From Leptospira neocaledonica (GTDB lineage Bacteria > Spirochaetota > Leptospiria > Leptospirales > Leptospiraceae), in assembly GCF_002812205.1 (NCBI RefSeq), contig NZ_NPEA01000001.1, positions 1-64,000 of the forward strand: a stretch of DNA of 64,000 nt. The letters run 5' to 3'. Numbering within the stretch: position 1 is the first letter of the stretch; each line of letters opens with the position of its first letter. Of the stretch, positions 1 to 8,401 are shown in pieces. The position numbers and the translations under genes are program-made. A model generated the notes under the pieces. It was not told the origin of the DNA. It saw only the letters and a program-made list of their open reading frames with translations, and searched no databases.

Positions 1-37
1 TCCCTCCCGGGCGAACTCCTTCAGGCGTAAAGACCAT
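1..37 (-). CDS. Possible 5' end of a gene leaving the left edge
   Basis: On the minus strand an ATG at 37-35 opens a frame that stays open to the window edge and reads MVFTPEGVRPGG. Upstream there is only a weak GGGTGA-like ribosome site. Twelve residues are too few to name a family, so this is a guess from an open frame. It may simply be non-coding. Confidence 0.25.
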   Translation of the reverse strand, partial: MVFTPEGVRPGG

Positions 38-320
38 ATTAATTACGTCACCCAACCGGTCAAATAACTTTTGTATCTATTTCTTTGAGTTTTTCTCTTT
101 TTTTCGATCTTTTAAAACATTCATTTTGGATGTAAAAAGGCTGAGTATAAGGTGAAGAATTCAAATGGAAGAGTATTATTTTTATTCAACTTATGACCAT
201 TCTTCTGTCGCATATAAATGGATTTCCAAGAGATGAGGATTTTATTATTCTAGAATTATAAATAGAAGTTTGCTGGATTGGGAAAGTATTCTACGGACTT
301 AAAAAGATAGGAGAATTCAA
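38..320. other. AT-rich intergenic region
   Basis: This is the leader of the carbonic-anhydrase-like gene. It is AT-rich, and I see no convincing hairpin terminator, riboswitch or gene in it. It must contain the promoter for the plus-strand gene at 321, but no -35/-10 pair stands out enough to call. Confidence 0.5.
309..314 (+). promoter_or_regulatory. Ribosome binding site fixing a TTG start
   Basis: AGGAGA lies six bases before the TTG at 321. No in-frame ATG is equally well placed, so this site supports a TTG start for the carbonic-anhydrase-like gene. Confidence 0.7.
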
Positions 321-1733
321 TTGGGACCGGCAAAAGAATACATAGATCAATATTTAAAAGAAAACGTTCTGCAATCTGAAACGATTCACAGAATGAAACA
401 TGTGATCCGTGAATTTAGTTTAAGAACTCCTAAAGTATTAGTTACTAAATGTATAGACGGACGAGTTCATGGAAGCAAGTTAAAAGGATATCCTGTTACT
501 ACGATCCGTTTCGGTAGAACGGATGGAAATATCGTCTCCACCAATATAAACAATTTTTGGTTTTGGAATCGTATTGATAGAGTTGTGAACGATGCGTTAT
601 GCAACACTCCAGGAATGCCTGCATTATTCATCGCATATATGCATAGATCAGATATCCCTGGATTAGGTTGTGCTGCCCACGGAGGAAACGAAGAAGCTGC
701 TCGTGCGGCTATCAAAGATCAGACGGAAGCGGTCAGAAAAGTATTTTCTAAAGAACAACTTTATGTGATCGAAGGGATCACGAATACGGATCTGATGTCG
801 GAAACTTTGATCTTTGATGACGGGACTACTGTTGATTCTCAGGAAATAGTGGCAAATTTTGGATTTAACGAGCCTTCTGAAATTTTTCATTCTGCTTTTC
901 TAAAATACCAAATTAAGGATCCCGCCATTTCCAAAAATGTGGGATTTAAGACCCCAGAAGAATTATTTTCCGGAAAGGTTCCTGATTTTTATGCTGATTT
1001 TCAAACTTCTCTTTCCCTTAAGTCATTTTTGATCCGGGAAATTTCCGCGATTATTTCTTCCGGAGAAATGGAATCTCAGAAACTGATCCAACCGGATCTA
1101 TTTCATGCGGTTTACCAAAAACTTTCCGGAATAAAGGATCTACCTTCTACACTTCTTCCTAGTTTGTTATACCAAATTATCTGGAATGTGGCTTATACTT
1201 TAAATCAAAAACGTAAACTTTCTAAATTACCAGCGGAAGAACGTTGGAAACATTTGGATCACGCAGAAGAACTGATTTGTTATGGAGAAGGTTTCGAACT
1301 ATTACAAAGAAATAAAGCGGTTCTGGTAAAAACGGGAAGAGGGGACGATACGGATGCCCTACTCGTTGCTAAAAAAGTTTTAGAAAAGAACAGGCAAAAT
1401 GATCCTAAGCCCTACCCTGCTATCATTCATTTGAATGTTGAAATTTCGGGAGAACTTAGGAGTTGGAACGATTTTAATGAAAACGTTTCTTCTAGAGTGA
1501 ATACTATGATCCGCAATTTGGACGCAGTCTTTCATAATCAGGAAATGGTAATCTTGACCACTTATTCTTATCTGGACCAAAAAAGATTTTATCCGATCCA
1601 TACAAAATCTGATCCAAGGATTTCTTATCCTACAGATGTGATCTCCGATATAAATGGAGAAGATAAGTTTTCCGGAATTGGTTTAAAAACGAAGGAAGCA
1701 TTTTACGCAGGTGAAATGATTATATCCGCGTAA
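321..1733 (+). CDS. Carbonic-anhydrase-like protein (CsoSCA/beta-type ligand pattern)
   Basis: This is a 470-residue cytoplasmic protein with no signal peptide or membrane segment. It has a Cys-x-Asp-x-Arg motif (C44, D46, R48, in KCIDGRVHG), typical of the zinc site and catalytic dyad of beta-type carbonic anhydrases. H108 and C117 (MHRSDIPGLGC) could supply the remaining zinc ligands. The His-to-Cys spacing is wider than the usual HxxC and resembles the carboxysomal CsoSCA arrangement; CxxH at 117-120 is an alternative. The remaining roughly 340 residues are unassigned. The gene converges on the hydrogenase-like operon with only 18 bases between stops, and a SbtA-type bicarbonate transporter lies in the same neighbourhood. 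That context supports a role in CO2/bicarbonate interconversion. The fold and activity are inferred, not proven. Confidence 0.5.
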   Translation: MGPAKEYIDQYLKENVLQSETIHRMKHVIREFSLRTPKVLVTKCIDGRVHGSKLKGYPVTTIRFGRTDGNIVSTNINNFWFWNRIDRVVNDALCNTPGMPALFIAYMHRSDIPGLGCAAHGGNEEAARAAIKDQTEAVRKVFSKEQLYVIEGITNTDLMSETLIFDDGTTVDSQEIVANFGFNEPSEIFHSAFLKYQIKDPAISKNVGFKTPEELFSGKVPDFYADFQTSLSLKSFLIREISAIISSGEMESQKLIQPDLFHAVYQKLSGIKDLPSTLLPSLLYQIIWNVAYTLNQKRKLSKLPAEERWKHLDHAEELICYGEGFELLQRNKAVLVKTGRGDDTDALLVAKKVLEKNRQNDPKPYPAIIHLNVEISGELRSWNDFNENVSSRVNTMIRNLDAVFHNQEMVILTTYSYLDQKRFYPIHTKSDPRISYPTDVISDINGEDKFSGIGLKTKEAFYAGEMIISA

Positions 1734-1751
1734 AACGCTTCCAGTTAGGAG

Positions 1752-2564
1752 TTAAGATTTAGAGCGTCGTTCCGAAATGAATTTGGAGAGTTCTTCTCTA
1801 AAGGAGAACTTCTTCTTGCCCATCAAATATCGAAATGCGCTTACGATTACATCCGGTCTAGGAGGATCCCCCCCGATAAATAGGTCCGGTTCTTTTGGTA
1901 ATTTTCCTCTTTGGAATAATCCACCGGAAACCGCTTCGGTTCCGCAGGCAATCAGAGCCTTCGGTCCCGGGGTTGTGTCCCAGGCTACTTGCAGGGGAAT
2001 TTCCATATTGGGTCCGACCGGCCCTGCAAAGACAACTGCGTCCGAATGTTTGGGAGAAGCTACCACTCTTACCATACTTGCTTCGCTGTCAAAAACGGCA
2101 TTAAAGCTAGCGTTGATCTCCGCTTCCGTTGCATTATTTCCACTTGCTGCCACTTCTCTGTATTGGAAGCCAGTGTTTTTAGTGATCTTACGAAATTGTT
2201 TTACGTTTTCGGAAACTTCTTCCTCGTAAGTTGCCGGAATGCCATCTATATAACGTACTTTTAATGCTTCTCTGTCTACTGAATATACGTGGACAAATCC
2301 AGAGTTTTCTAATTGTCCGGAAGAGGCTTCTACACAATGACCGCACTGTAAACAGGCACCGTAATCGAATATTACTTCCTTGGAAGACGATACTTTTAAT
2401 CCTCCGGTGGGACAAACCTTCTCTATAGATTTGTCCAGATGAAATCCTTTTTTAGAAGAAGGTACTGGGATACCTCTCGCATTCGGATTGGTCGGCCCCA
2501 TCTTTTCAAAATTTAGATTTTTTGCCGGACGGAATATATTGATGATTTCCTGGATTTGTTTCAT
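1752..2564 (-). CDS. Ferredoxin-NuoB/HyfI-like fusion subunit lacking N2 ligands
   Basis: This 270-residue protein ends the hydrogenase-like operon. Residues about 35-85 are the remnant of a two-cluster ferredoxin (HyfH/NuoI type). Only C51 (CPTG) and C71, C74, C77 (CLQCGHC) remain. In a ferredoxin fold these four bind a single [4Fe-4S] cluster, so one of the two clusters is lost. Residues about 135-245 align with the HycG/HyfI/NuoB small subunit (EINA, VVASPKHSDAVVFAGPV, PPRP). All four N2 cluster cysteine positions are replaced: N143, T146, E210 and D233. The start overlaps the preceding stop as ATGA, indicating translational coupling. It probably sits on the cytoplasmic face of the membrane arm in a structural or non-N2 role. 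The family is clear, but its function is not. Confidence 0.8.
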   Translation of the reverse strand: MKQIQEIINIFRPAKNLNFEKMGPTNPNARGIPVPSSKKGFHLDKSIEKVCPTGGLKVSSSKEVIFDYGACLQCGHCVEASSGQLENSGFVHVYSVDREALKVRYIDGIPATYEEEVSENVKQFRKITKNTGFQYREVAASGNNATEAEINASFNAVFDSEASMVRVVASPKHSDAVVFAGPVGPNMEIPLQVAWDTTPGPKALIACGTEAVSGGLFQRGKLPKEPDLFIGGDPPRPDVIVSAFRYLMGKKKFSFREELSKFISERRSKS

Positions 2565-3979
2565 AGATCCACTCCCACATAACTGAGGTTGAAAGATTTA
2601 TTATTCAGAGGAAAATCCCCGATATTCTCTCCCCTGACTGCAAGTTCTAATGCGTGCCAGTTCAAAACGGAAGGATCTCTCACATAAGCTTCCGAAATAT
2701 CACCGGAAGAATTTAGGGAGAAGGAAATAAGAACAGGACCTCTCCATCCTTCCGCGGCGCCGAAATATACTCCGGATTTCGGTTTAGAAACTTTTGTTTT
2801 TTGGAAACTTTCGTATGCTTTATGAAAATTCTTTAATACTGGAATTGCCTTAGCTAACCAGCGCCCGCTATTCTTCAATTCTTCATAACGTAGATAGAAT
2901 CTTGCCCAAGCATCCCCACTCATTTGGCCTGCATCCAGATCCAAATTAATGGATTCTCCTGCGAGAGAATAACTTGAATCGTGATGACGAAGATCTCTGG
3001 AAAAACCTGTACATTTTTCCACCATTCCGATAAAGCCTAGATCTTTGAGTTGTTTATGTGTGATTACTCCGCAGATCTGCAATCTTTCTCTGTTCGTAGA
3101 TTTGTTAGCAGCTCTTTCGAAATGGCCTGCCACATCGGAGGTTACATCTTGGATCCTTTTTGCTAGATCGTTTAAGAAAGATTCCGTAAGTTCTTTTTTA
3201 AGTCTAACTTTTCCCGGGCTTAAGGCTCCTCTTCCGAAACGAGAACCTGTTAGAGCTTCCATTACTCCTAAGGGAACTCCTCTTTGCATGGCACATACGC
3301 CTTGGAGTGGATAATAACCTACGTCACCCGCAATTGCTCCCATATCCCCGATATGAATCGCGATCCTTTCTATTTCGAGAAGAACAGTTCTTGCAAAATT
3401 CACTTCTTCCGGAACTTGGATACCATGAGCTTCTTCGAACGCTTTACTGAATGCGATTCCATAAGCGATTGTAGAGTCGCCTGAAATTGCTTCCGCATAT
3501 GGAGAGATGGAATCCTTGTTTAGGCCTTTCATTTTTTCTAGAAGGCCTCTTTTTTGGAAACCTAGACGAATATCTAAATTTCGGATCTCCTCTCCTTCTA
3601 CTATAAAACGAAAATGTCCAGGTTCTATCACTCCTGCGTGGATTGGCCCAACTGCATGTGAATAAAAAGAATTCGGAACAGGAACATTGATCCCTCTATA
3701 TACTAAGTCCTTAATCCCGGACTTGGTCATGAATTTTTCGAGAAGGTGTTTTCTATCTTGGGATAGATATCTCTCATAATCCATGTAAGAATAATCTTCC
3801 GCACCTTGGTCAACACCTAAGCTATGTCGGAGAATCCAAATCGGATTAGAATGATCCTCATATAAACTTTTTTCTGCGGTTTTAGAAAGAGTTTCTTTCT
3901 CTATTCCATCCCGAGTCAGCCAGAAACGATGAGTTTGTTTCGTTTCCGAAGTGTGAAAAATTCCGGTAACGTTTTTCAT
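2561..3979 (-). CDS. HyfG/HycE/NuoD-like large subunit without NiFe ligands
   Basis: This is 472 residues from the ATG at 3979, which overlaps the previous stop as ATGA; an upstream in-frame start at 4015 would add 12 residues inside the neighbour. The N-terminal third is HyfG/NuoC-like. The core resembles hydrogenase-4 and complex I 49-kDa subunits (LDIRLGFQKRG, EIERIAIHIGDMGAIAGDVG). In group-4 hydrogenases RVCGICG and DPCxxC hold the NiFe centre. Here the first reads AISGDST (about 164-170) and the second DPSVLNW (about 435-441). Only three scattered cysteines remain in the protein. It cannot hold a normal NiFe site, so it is not a hydrogenase. It may be a quinone-site or coupling subunit, or part of a CO2-handling complex. 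Confidence 0.8.
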   Translation of the reverse strand: MKNVTGIFHTSETKQTHRFWLTRDGIEKETLSKTAEKSLYEDHSNPIWILRHSLGVDQGAEDYSYMDYERYLSQDRKHLLEKFMTKSGIKDLVYRGINVPVPNSFYSHAVGPIHAGVIEPGHFRFIVEGEEIRNLDIRLGFQKRGLLEKMKGLNKDSISPYAEAISGDSTIAYGIAFSKAFEEAHGIQVPEEVNFARTVLLEIERIAIHIGDMGAIAGDVGYYPLQGVCAMQRGVPLGVMEALTGSRFGRGALSPGKVRLKKELTESFLNDLAKRIQDVTSDVAGHFERAANKSTNRERLQICGVITHKQLKDLGFIGMVEKCTGFSRDLRHHDSSYSLAGESINLDLDAGQMSGDAWARFYLRYEELKNSGRWLAKAIPVLKNFHKAYESFQKTKVSKPKSGVYFGAAEGWRGPVLISFSLNSSGDISEAYVRDPSVLNWHALELAVRGENIGDFPLNNKSFNLSYVGVDL

Positions 3980-5199
3980 AATACACCTTGTAATAACAGG
4001 TAAAATCCCCAGCAACCAGTGCTGAGAAGAAGTAGAAGTAGGAAAAATCCGTTCGTCATTCTGATCCGAAGAATAGTGGAAAGATCTTTTGAAAATGGTC
4101 TTCCTTTGATATTCAATAGAGGTGCAAGTTTATACAACATCACTCCGAAGAATACGATCCCTAAGATCGGAACCAAGATCACGAAAGATTTTCCTCCGAT
4201 CTGCCCTGCCTTAATCAAAATTATATCCGTCACGAATATAGGAGAACCAGGCATCACGAATGCTAAGAACAATGCTAAGATGAATAGAGACAATGCAGGT
4301 TTATTGATCGAATCCGCTTGTATAATCTTATGAAGTTCCCTTTTTCCTGCGTCCATTCTGACGATTCCCATGCTGATGAATAAAAGAGATTTCACAACAA
4401 GGTTAGTCGCCATCATGAACAAGAAAACAGTCTCGCTTAGATCCATCCAAAGAAAAACAGCTAAGGCTCCCGTATGGAAAAGTGCAACTTTTGCGGAAAT
4501 CCTTCTGATATCATCACGATCATATACTGCAAAAATACTTAAGAAAATCGTTAATATTCCTAAGACCAGTAAACCATCTGCCCCGCTGAATGTATGAGGA
4601 AAAAGTTGGTGATCCAGATGTACGAAAGGTCTTAGTGCAAAACATACCGAAACAGGTATGAATGCGGAAAGTAGAGAAGAGACTTGTGTAGGACTTTCTC
4701 CATAGGTATCTTCTATCCATACGTGATTCGGAAAGAGCCCGAGTTTTGCAGTGTATCCGAAGATCGCAAGCCAGAGACCGATTTCCACCCAAATGATTTC
4801 CGGATGAGAAGAAGAATTGGCAGCCAGAAATTCGATCGGCTGATTGATCACATGTAAGGAAGAACGGATGAGTATAATTCCTAAAAATGCGATACCAAGT
4901 CCAAAAGAGTTGATCAGCAAAAATTTCCAAGCGATCGGGAAGGATTTTACGGTTCTACTGGAAGAGATGAGTAACGCGCCCACGAAGGTGGTCGCTTCTA
5001 TCAAGACCCATTGTAATGTAGTACCTTCTTCATTCCAGTCTCGTATGATCCAAACTGCAAAATTGATCGCGGCACAGATAACGAGTAATATCGACCAGAA
5101 AAGTAAGTTTGTTTGGTTCTTTGTAGGAGCTAAAACATAGGTTAGGAAAATTAGGACGAAGACTCCGGCTCCGATCCCTAAAAGAATATCGAAGTTCAT
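3976..5199 (-). CDS. HyfF/NuoN-like antiporter-type membrane subunit
   Basis: This 407-residue polytopic protein has about 11-14 hydrophobic segments and belongs to the Mrp-antiporter/NuoLMN superfamily, closest in layout to HyfF. It retains the charged residues expected of the ion channel: a Glu in WVLIEATTF, a Lys in GYTAKLGLFPNHVW and the helix-breaking PTQVSSLL segment. It is somewhat short for HyfF. Its start overlaps the hyfE-like stop (ATGA) and its stop overlaps the large-subunit start. Proton or Na+ translocation through the membrane arm is the expected role from family knowledge. The driving reaction is unknown because the soluble arm lacks redox centres. Confidence 0.8.
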   Translation of the reverse strand: MNFDILLGIGAGVFVLIFLTYVLAPTKNQTNLLFWSILLVICAAINFAVWIIRDWNEEGTTLQWVLIEATTFVGALLISSSRTVKSFPIAWKFLLINSFGLGIAFLGIILIRSSLHVINQPIEFLAANSSSHPEIIWVEIGLWLAIFGYTAKLGLFPNHVWIEDTYGESPTQVSSLLSAFIPVSVCFALRPFVHLDHQLFPHTFSGADGLLVLGILTIFLSIFAVYDRDDIRRISAKVALFHTGALAVFLWMDLSETVFLFMMATNLVVKSLLFISMGIVRMDAGKRELHKIIQADSINKPALSLFILALFLAFVMPGSPIFVTDIILIKAGQIGGKSFVILVPILGIVFFGVMLYKLAPLLNIKGRPFSKDLSTILRIRMTNGFFLLLLLLSTGCWGFYLLLQGVL

Positions 5200-5807
5200 T
5201 TGGAAGTTTCCCCCTTATATTGTTCGCTATTGATCCTAAGGGCGGCACCCGCTCCAATGATCAAGACTGCATCCAGGAAAGATCCGAACTCACTTCCGAT
5301 CGGTACACCTGATTTTAGCAGGAGCGTGAGTAAGAATGTCCCATTCTCAAAAATGCTGAAACATGCAATTACACCGATCCAGTTCCTTCTGACAATAAAC
5401 CCGATCACTCCGATGTAGATCAGAAGAAGAACATAAAGTAATCCGTATTGATGGGACTTCCCAAAGAATGCTGAAACTATATCCATGAAGAAGTAACATG
5501 CTGCTGCACCCGCGAACAAGAGTGCGAGTGTAGGAAGATATCCTACTTTAGGAAAAGTTGATTCTGGAGAATGTATACTTCTCGCTGTCCAAAAAAGAAT
5601 GATCGGAGTTAAGATACCTTTGAATACGATCACCATCGCAGCTAAGAAGATGGAATGAAAACCGTCTCCACTTTCTTCCTGGTATAAAGGTAGAAGTAAA
5701 AGAAAACCCTGGATTCCCAAAAGGATGACTACCCTCTTGAGCCTGTTTTCTAAAAGAATGACCACACCGGTCAATAGAATGATAAGATAACTAAGGTCTG
5801 CGCTCAT
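5196..5807 (-). CDS. HyfE-like membrane subunit
   Basis: This 203-residue protein is made almost entirely of transmembrane helices, about six. Its size, position between the hyfC-like and hyfF-like genes, and sequence style match HyfE, the hydrogenase-4 subunit related to NuoK. Its identity rests partly on operon position, because HyfE sequences are poorly conserved. It is separated from the hyfC-like stop by two bases and overlaps the next start by four, so the subunits are probably made in step. Confidence 0.7.
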   Translation of the reverse strand: MSADLSYLIILLTGVVILLENRLKRVVILLGIQGFLLLLPLYQEESGDGFHSIFLAAMVIVFKGILTPIILFWTARSIHSPESTFPKVGYLPTLALLFAGAAACYFFMDIVSAFFGKSHQYGLLYVLLLIYIGVIGFIVRRNWIGVIACFSIFENGTFLLTLLLKSGVPIGSEFGSFLDAVLIIGAGAALRINSEQYKGETSK

Positions 5808-5809
5808 AT

Positions 5810-6700
5810 TTATTTACCTAGTTTCAGAAGAATTCCCAAGATCAGCATGAAGATAAAATTCAAGCCCAGCAATTCCGGGATCCAGATCCATTTCCGTCTG
5901 GTACTGTTTGCTTCCCAATAACCGATTAACGCGGAAAGAAGAATGGCTCCTCCGAAGGAAGCTAATTCTTTCCAGACAGGAACGGAAGAAACTCCTAAGA
6001 ATACTTCCACATGTTCCAGTCCTAGTTTGGTCAGAAGTAAGAACAAGGATGCGGTTTTAAATTGGTGAGCCAGCTCGAAAAATGCTCTGGTTCTTCCGGA
6101 AGCTTCTAATAACATCGCTTCATGAACCATCGTGAGTTCCAAATGTGTTCTCGGATCGTCAAACGGAGGTTTGGCGAGTTCGGAGAGAACGATCAGAGTA
6201 GCTCCCAAGAAGAATAAGATCGCAAAAGAAATATGTGCGAAGTTTTCGTGGAAGACTACATTGGATTCTAATACTACAAGCACTAGGATTAGGATGGGTT
6301 CTCCGAAGATGAAAAGAAGAGTTTCTCTTGCAGCACCCATTCCACCAAAAGAAGTTCCGTTTTCCACTGCATACGCCACAGTCGCAAATCGGATCATTCC
6401 GATTAAAAATGGAATCAGTAATAAAGAAGCCCATTCGAAAGAAACCAAGGACCATAAGACCAGTCCGAAAGCAAAAGCGAATATCGCGGAACTTTCTGAG
6501 AAAAATCCGGAAAAAGGACCGTCGATCGGACTTTTTTTAATCATTCGGATTGTGTCATAAAGAATCTGTAGAACAGGTGCACCTTTTCTACCTTGGGCAT
6601 AAGCCCTGATCTTTTGGAGAACACCCCCACATAAGAATGGAAGAGATATAAAGGCTAAAATCTGAATCAGAATGCCCAATAAGAAAGTAGCTGTGACCAT
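5810..6700 (-). CDS. HyfC/NuoH-like membrane subunit
   Basis: This is a 296-residue membrane protein of the NuoH/HycD/HyfC family, which forms the joint between membrane and soluble arms. The family signatures are well kept: QILYDTIRMIKK near residue 45, and the acidic loop KPPFDDPRTHLELTMVHEAM near 180-200, which lines the quinone or proton entry path. A strong ribosome site (GGAGGGAG) precedes the ATG, and the gene overlaps the hyfB-like reading frame by 34 bases. Conservation of this loop, while the cluster-binding subunits have decayed, suggests that the conformational coupling path is still used. Confidence 0.85.
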   Translation of the reverse strand: MVTATFLLGILIQILAFISLPFLCGGVLQKIRAYAQGRKGAPVLQILYDTIRMIKKSPIDGPFSGFFSESSAIFAFAFGLVLWSLVSFEWASLLLIPFLIGMIRFATVAYAVENGTSFGGMGAARETLLFIFGEPILILVLVVLESNVVFHENFAHISFAILFFLGATLIVLSELAKPPFDDPRTHLELTMVHEAMLLEASGRTRAFFELAHQFKTASLFLLLTKLGLEHVEVFLGVSSVPVWKELASFGGAILLSALIGYWEANSTRRKWIWIPELLGLNFIFMLILGILLKLGK

Positions 6701-8388
6701 ATGTCTCCCTCCGCAAGACGAACGATAATGATTACGATTAGAATAGATAAAACAGTAAACGAAGAATAAGTTAAGTCCACAGAGATGGATTCATCATCCG
6801 CTCCTCTGATCTTAGCTTTCAAAGAAGAAAGTATTCTTAATAAAATCTTAATGAACCCTTTATCTAATCTGGAATTGCCTGCTTTGTCTGCAAAGTATCT
6901 GCCTAAAGGAGCGGCTAGCGGATCGGAAAGAGCAGAACTCGCGATCGCCACCTCCGATCCGCCGAATAAGCCGCCACAATCCCACAGTTTTCTCTCTTTG
7001 ATTTTATGCCTGAGTCCTAACAACCCTACGCTTAACAGTATGACTAAACCGATTACGTTCAAGATCCCGATCCCTCTGAACCAAGAGAAATCCAGCCAAT
7101 CCACTCTCACTGCATAATAGTTCGTGAGACTAAGGATGATCAGAGGTGAGATCAGTATCAAGGCACCAGTTAAGAATAAGGAAACATTGATCGTAGTATT
7201 CTTTCCATGGTCTTCGAAATTTGTGCGAGGCCTGGAAAGAACAAGTCCAAGGAAAAGTTTTAAGTGAGCTGCAGCTCCTACCGCTAAACCTGTGCAGACC
7301 AAAATAAGAAGAGGAAGAACAAGTGCTGCACTCGTATCCGTAACTTCTAAAACTGCGGATAATAATTTAATAAATGTGGATTCTGATAAGAAGCCTGTGG
7401 TTCCTGGGATCGCAAGAAAGCTCATGGTCCCGATCGCCGCTAAGAATGTAGGAATTCCGCTGATTCTTCCAATTCCAGTGTTTTCATCGGCTTCTGAACT
7501 ACCTGATAATTTGGTAAGATATCCGAAGAATAAGAATTGGAACGTTTTACTGATACTATGATGTACCAAGGAAATCAAAAAAAGAACCCCGAATGCCTTG
7601 CTAAGCATTCTTAAACTTTCCTGCTCACTCGATTGCCAATAAGTGGAAATGAGTAAACTCAACCATAAAAAGTTCATATTCTCCACCGTGCTGTAAGCGA
7701 TGGATTTTTTGACTTCTCTACTGAATAATGCAGTGATCCCGGCCCATAATACTCCGATTCCGGCTAACGGTATCAATATGGTTGTATAATGGGTTCCAGG
7801 TAAAAGTGGAAGGGCAAATTTGGAAAATAATACCAGAGGTAGATTAACTAATAATCCGGAGTAAGCCGCAGAAGCATGCGCAGGTGCTCCAGCATGAGCT
7901 TCTGGCAGCCAAAAATGAACTCCGAAAAATGCTGACTTGATCAAAAGTCCCAAGATCAGAAAGAATAATCCGGATCTTGGATCATTCGAAAAGATCCAAA
8001 ACGTAAAACAGAAGGCACCTATCCCTCCCGCCGCGACCAAGGCCACAAAACTACGAATGGAGGCATCGTTCCATTTGCCTCCAATATAAAGAAGAAAAGC
8101 GCTTATCGTGGATAATTCCCAAAAGAGAACTAACCATAAACTTTTTCCAACCAGGTAACAAATCCCTGTGCTAAGGAAAAAAACGGCGTAGCCGAAAATG
8201 ACTAACGCCTTCCTTTCTTTTTCATATCCATATACATATATGGATATGAAACCACCTAGTATCGCTTGGAGAGCTAACCCAAGACCGATCGAACTATCTT
8301 TCCCGAAAAAATCTACTCCGAGCACATTTCCTATTAGAAAAGGTGCAAGGAGAGAAGTTATGACGGATAGATAAGCCAATACTGTCAT
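6667..8388 (-). CDS. HyfB/NuoL-M-like antiporter-type membrane subunit
   Basis: This 573-residue polytopic protein of the NuoL/NuoM/HyfB/DabB superfamily is the first complex subunit in the operon. It keeps the key ion-channel features: Glu in LFWELSTISAF, Lys in GLLIKSAFFGVHFWLPEAH, and the histidine-containing broken helix AGAPAHASAAYSG. The C-terminus has two further helices and a linker with a basic stretch. A clear ribosome site (AAGGAAAA) precedes the ATG, 13 bases after the porin gene stops. Related NuoL-type proteins serve as DabB in CO2-uptake complexes, which is relevant given the neighbouring carbonic-anhydrase-like and SbtA-like genes. Confidence 0.85.
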   Translation of the reverse strand: MTVLAYLSVITSLLAPFLIGNVLGVDFFGKDSSIGLGLALQAILGGFISIYVYGYEKERKALVIFGYAVFFLSTGICYLVGKSLWLVLFWELSTISAFLLYIGGKWNDASIRSFVALVAAGGIGAFCFTFWIFSNDPRSGLFFLILGLLIKSAFFGVHFWLPEAHAGAPAHASAAYSGLLVNLPLVLFSKFALPLLPGTHYTTILIPLAGIGVLWAGITALFSREVKKSIAYSTVENMNFLWLSLLISTYWQSSEQESLRMLSKAFGVLFLISLVHHSISKTFQFLFFGYLTKLSGSSEADENTGIGRISGIPTFLAAIGTMSFLAIPGTTGFLSESTFIKLLSAVLEVTDTSAALVLPLLILVCTGLAVGAAAHLKLFLGLVLSRPRTNFEDHGKNTTINVSLFLTGALILISPLIILSLTNYYAVRVDWLDFSWFRGIGILNVIGLVILLSVGLLGLRHKIKERKLWDCGGLFGGSEVAIASSALSDPLAAPLGRYFADKAGNSRLDKGFIKILLRILSSLKAKIRGADDESISVDLTYSSFTVLSILIVIIIVRLAEGDIWSQLLSYWAF

Positions 8389-8401
8389 ACGTTTTCCTTT
8401 T

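Noticed and set aside
467..890. Antisense frames within the carbonic-anhydrase-like gene
   Set aside because: They are shadows of the real plus-strand gene, with low-complexity translation and no ribosome sites.
1752..8388. Calling the operon a hydrogenase-4 or complex I
   Set aside because: The NiFe and N2 ligands are missing from both soluble subunits, so an enzyme name would be wrong. I describe it by subunit family only.
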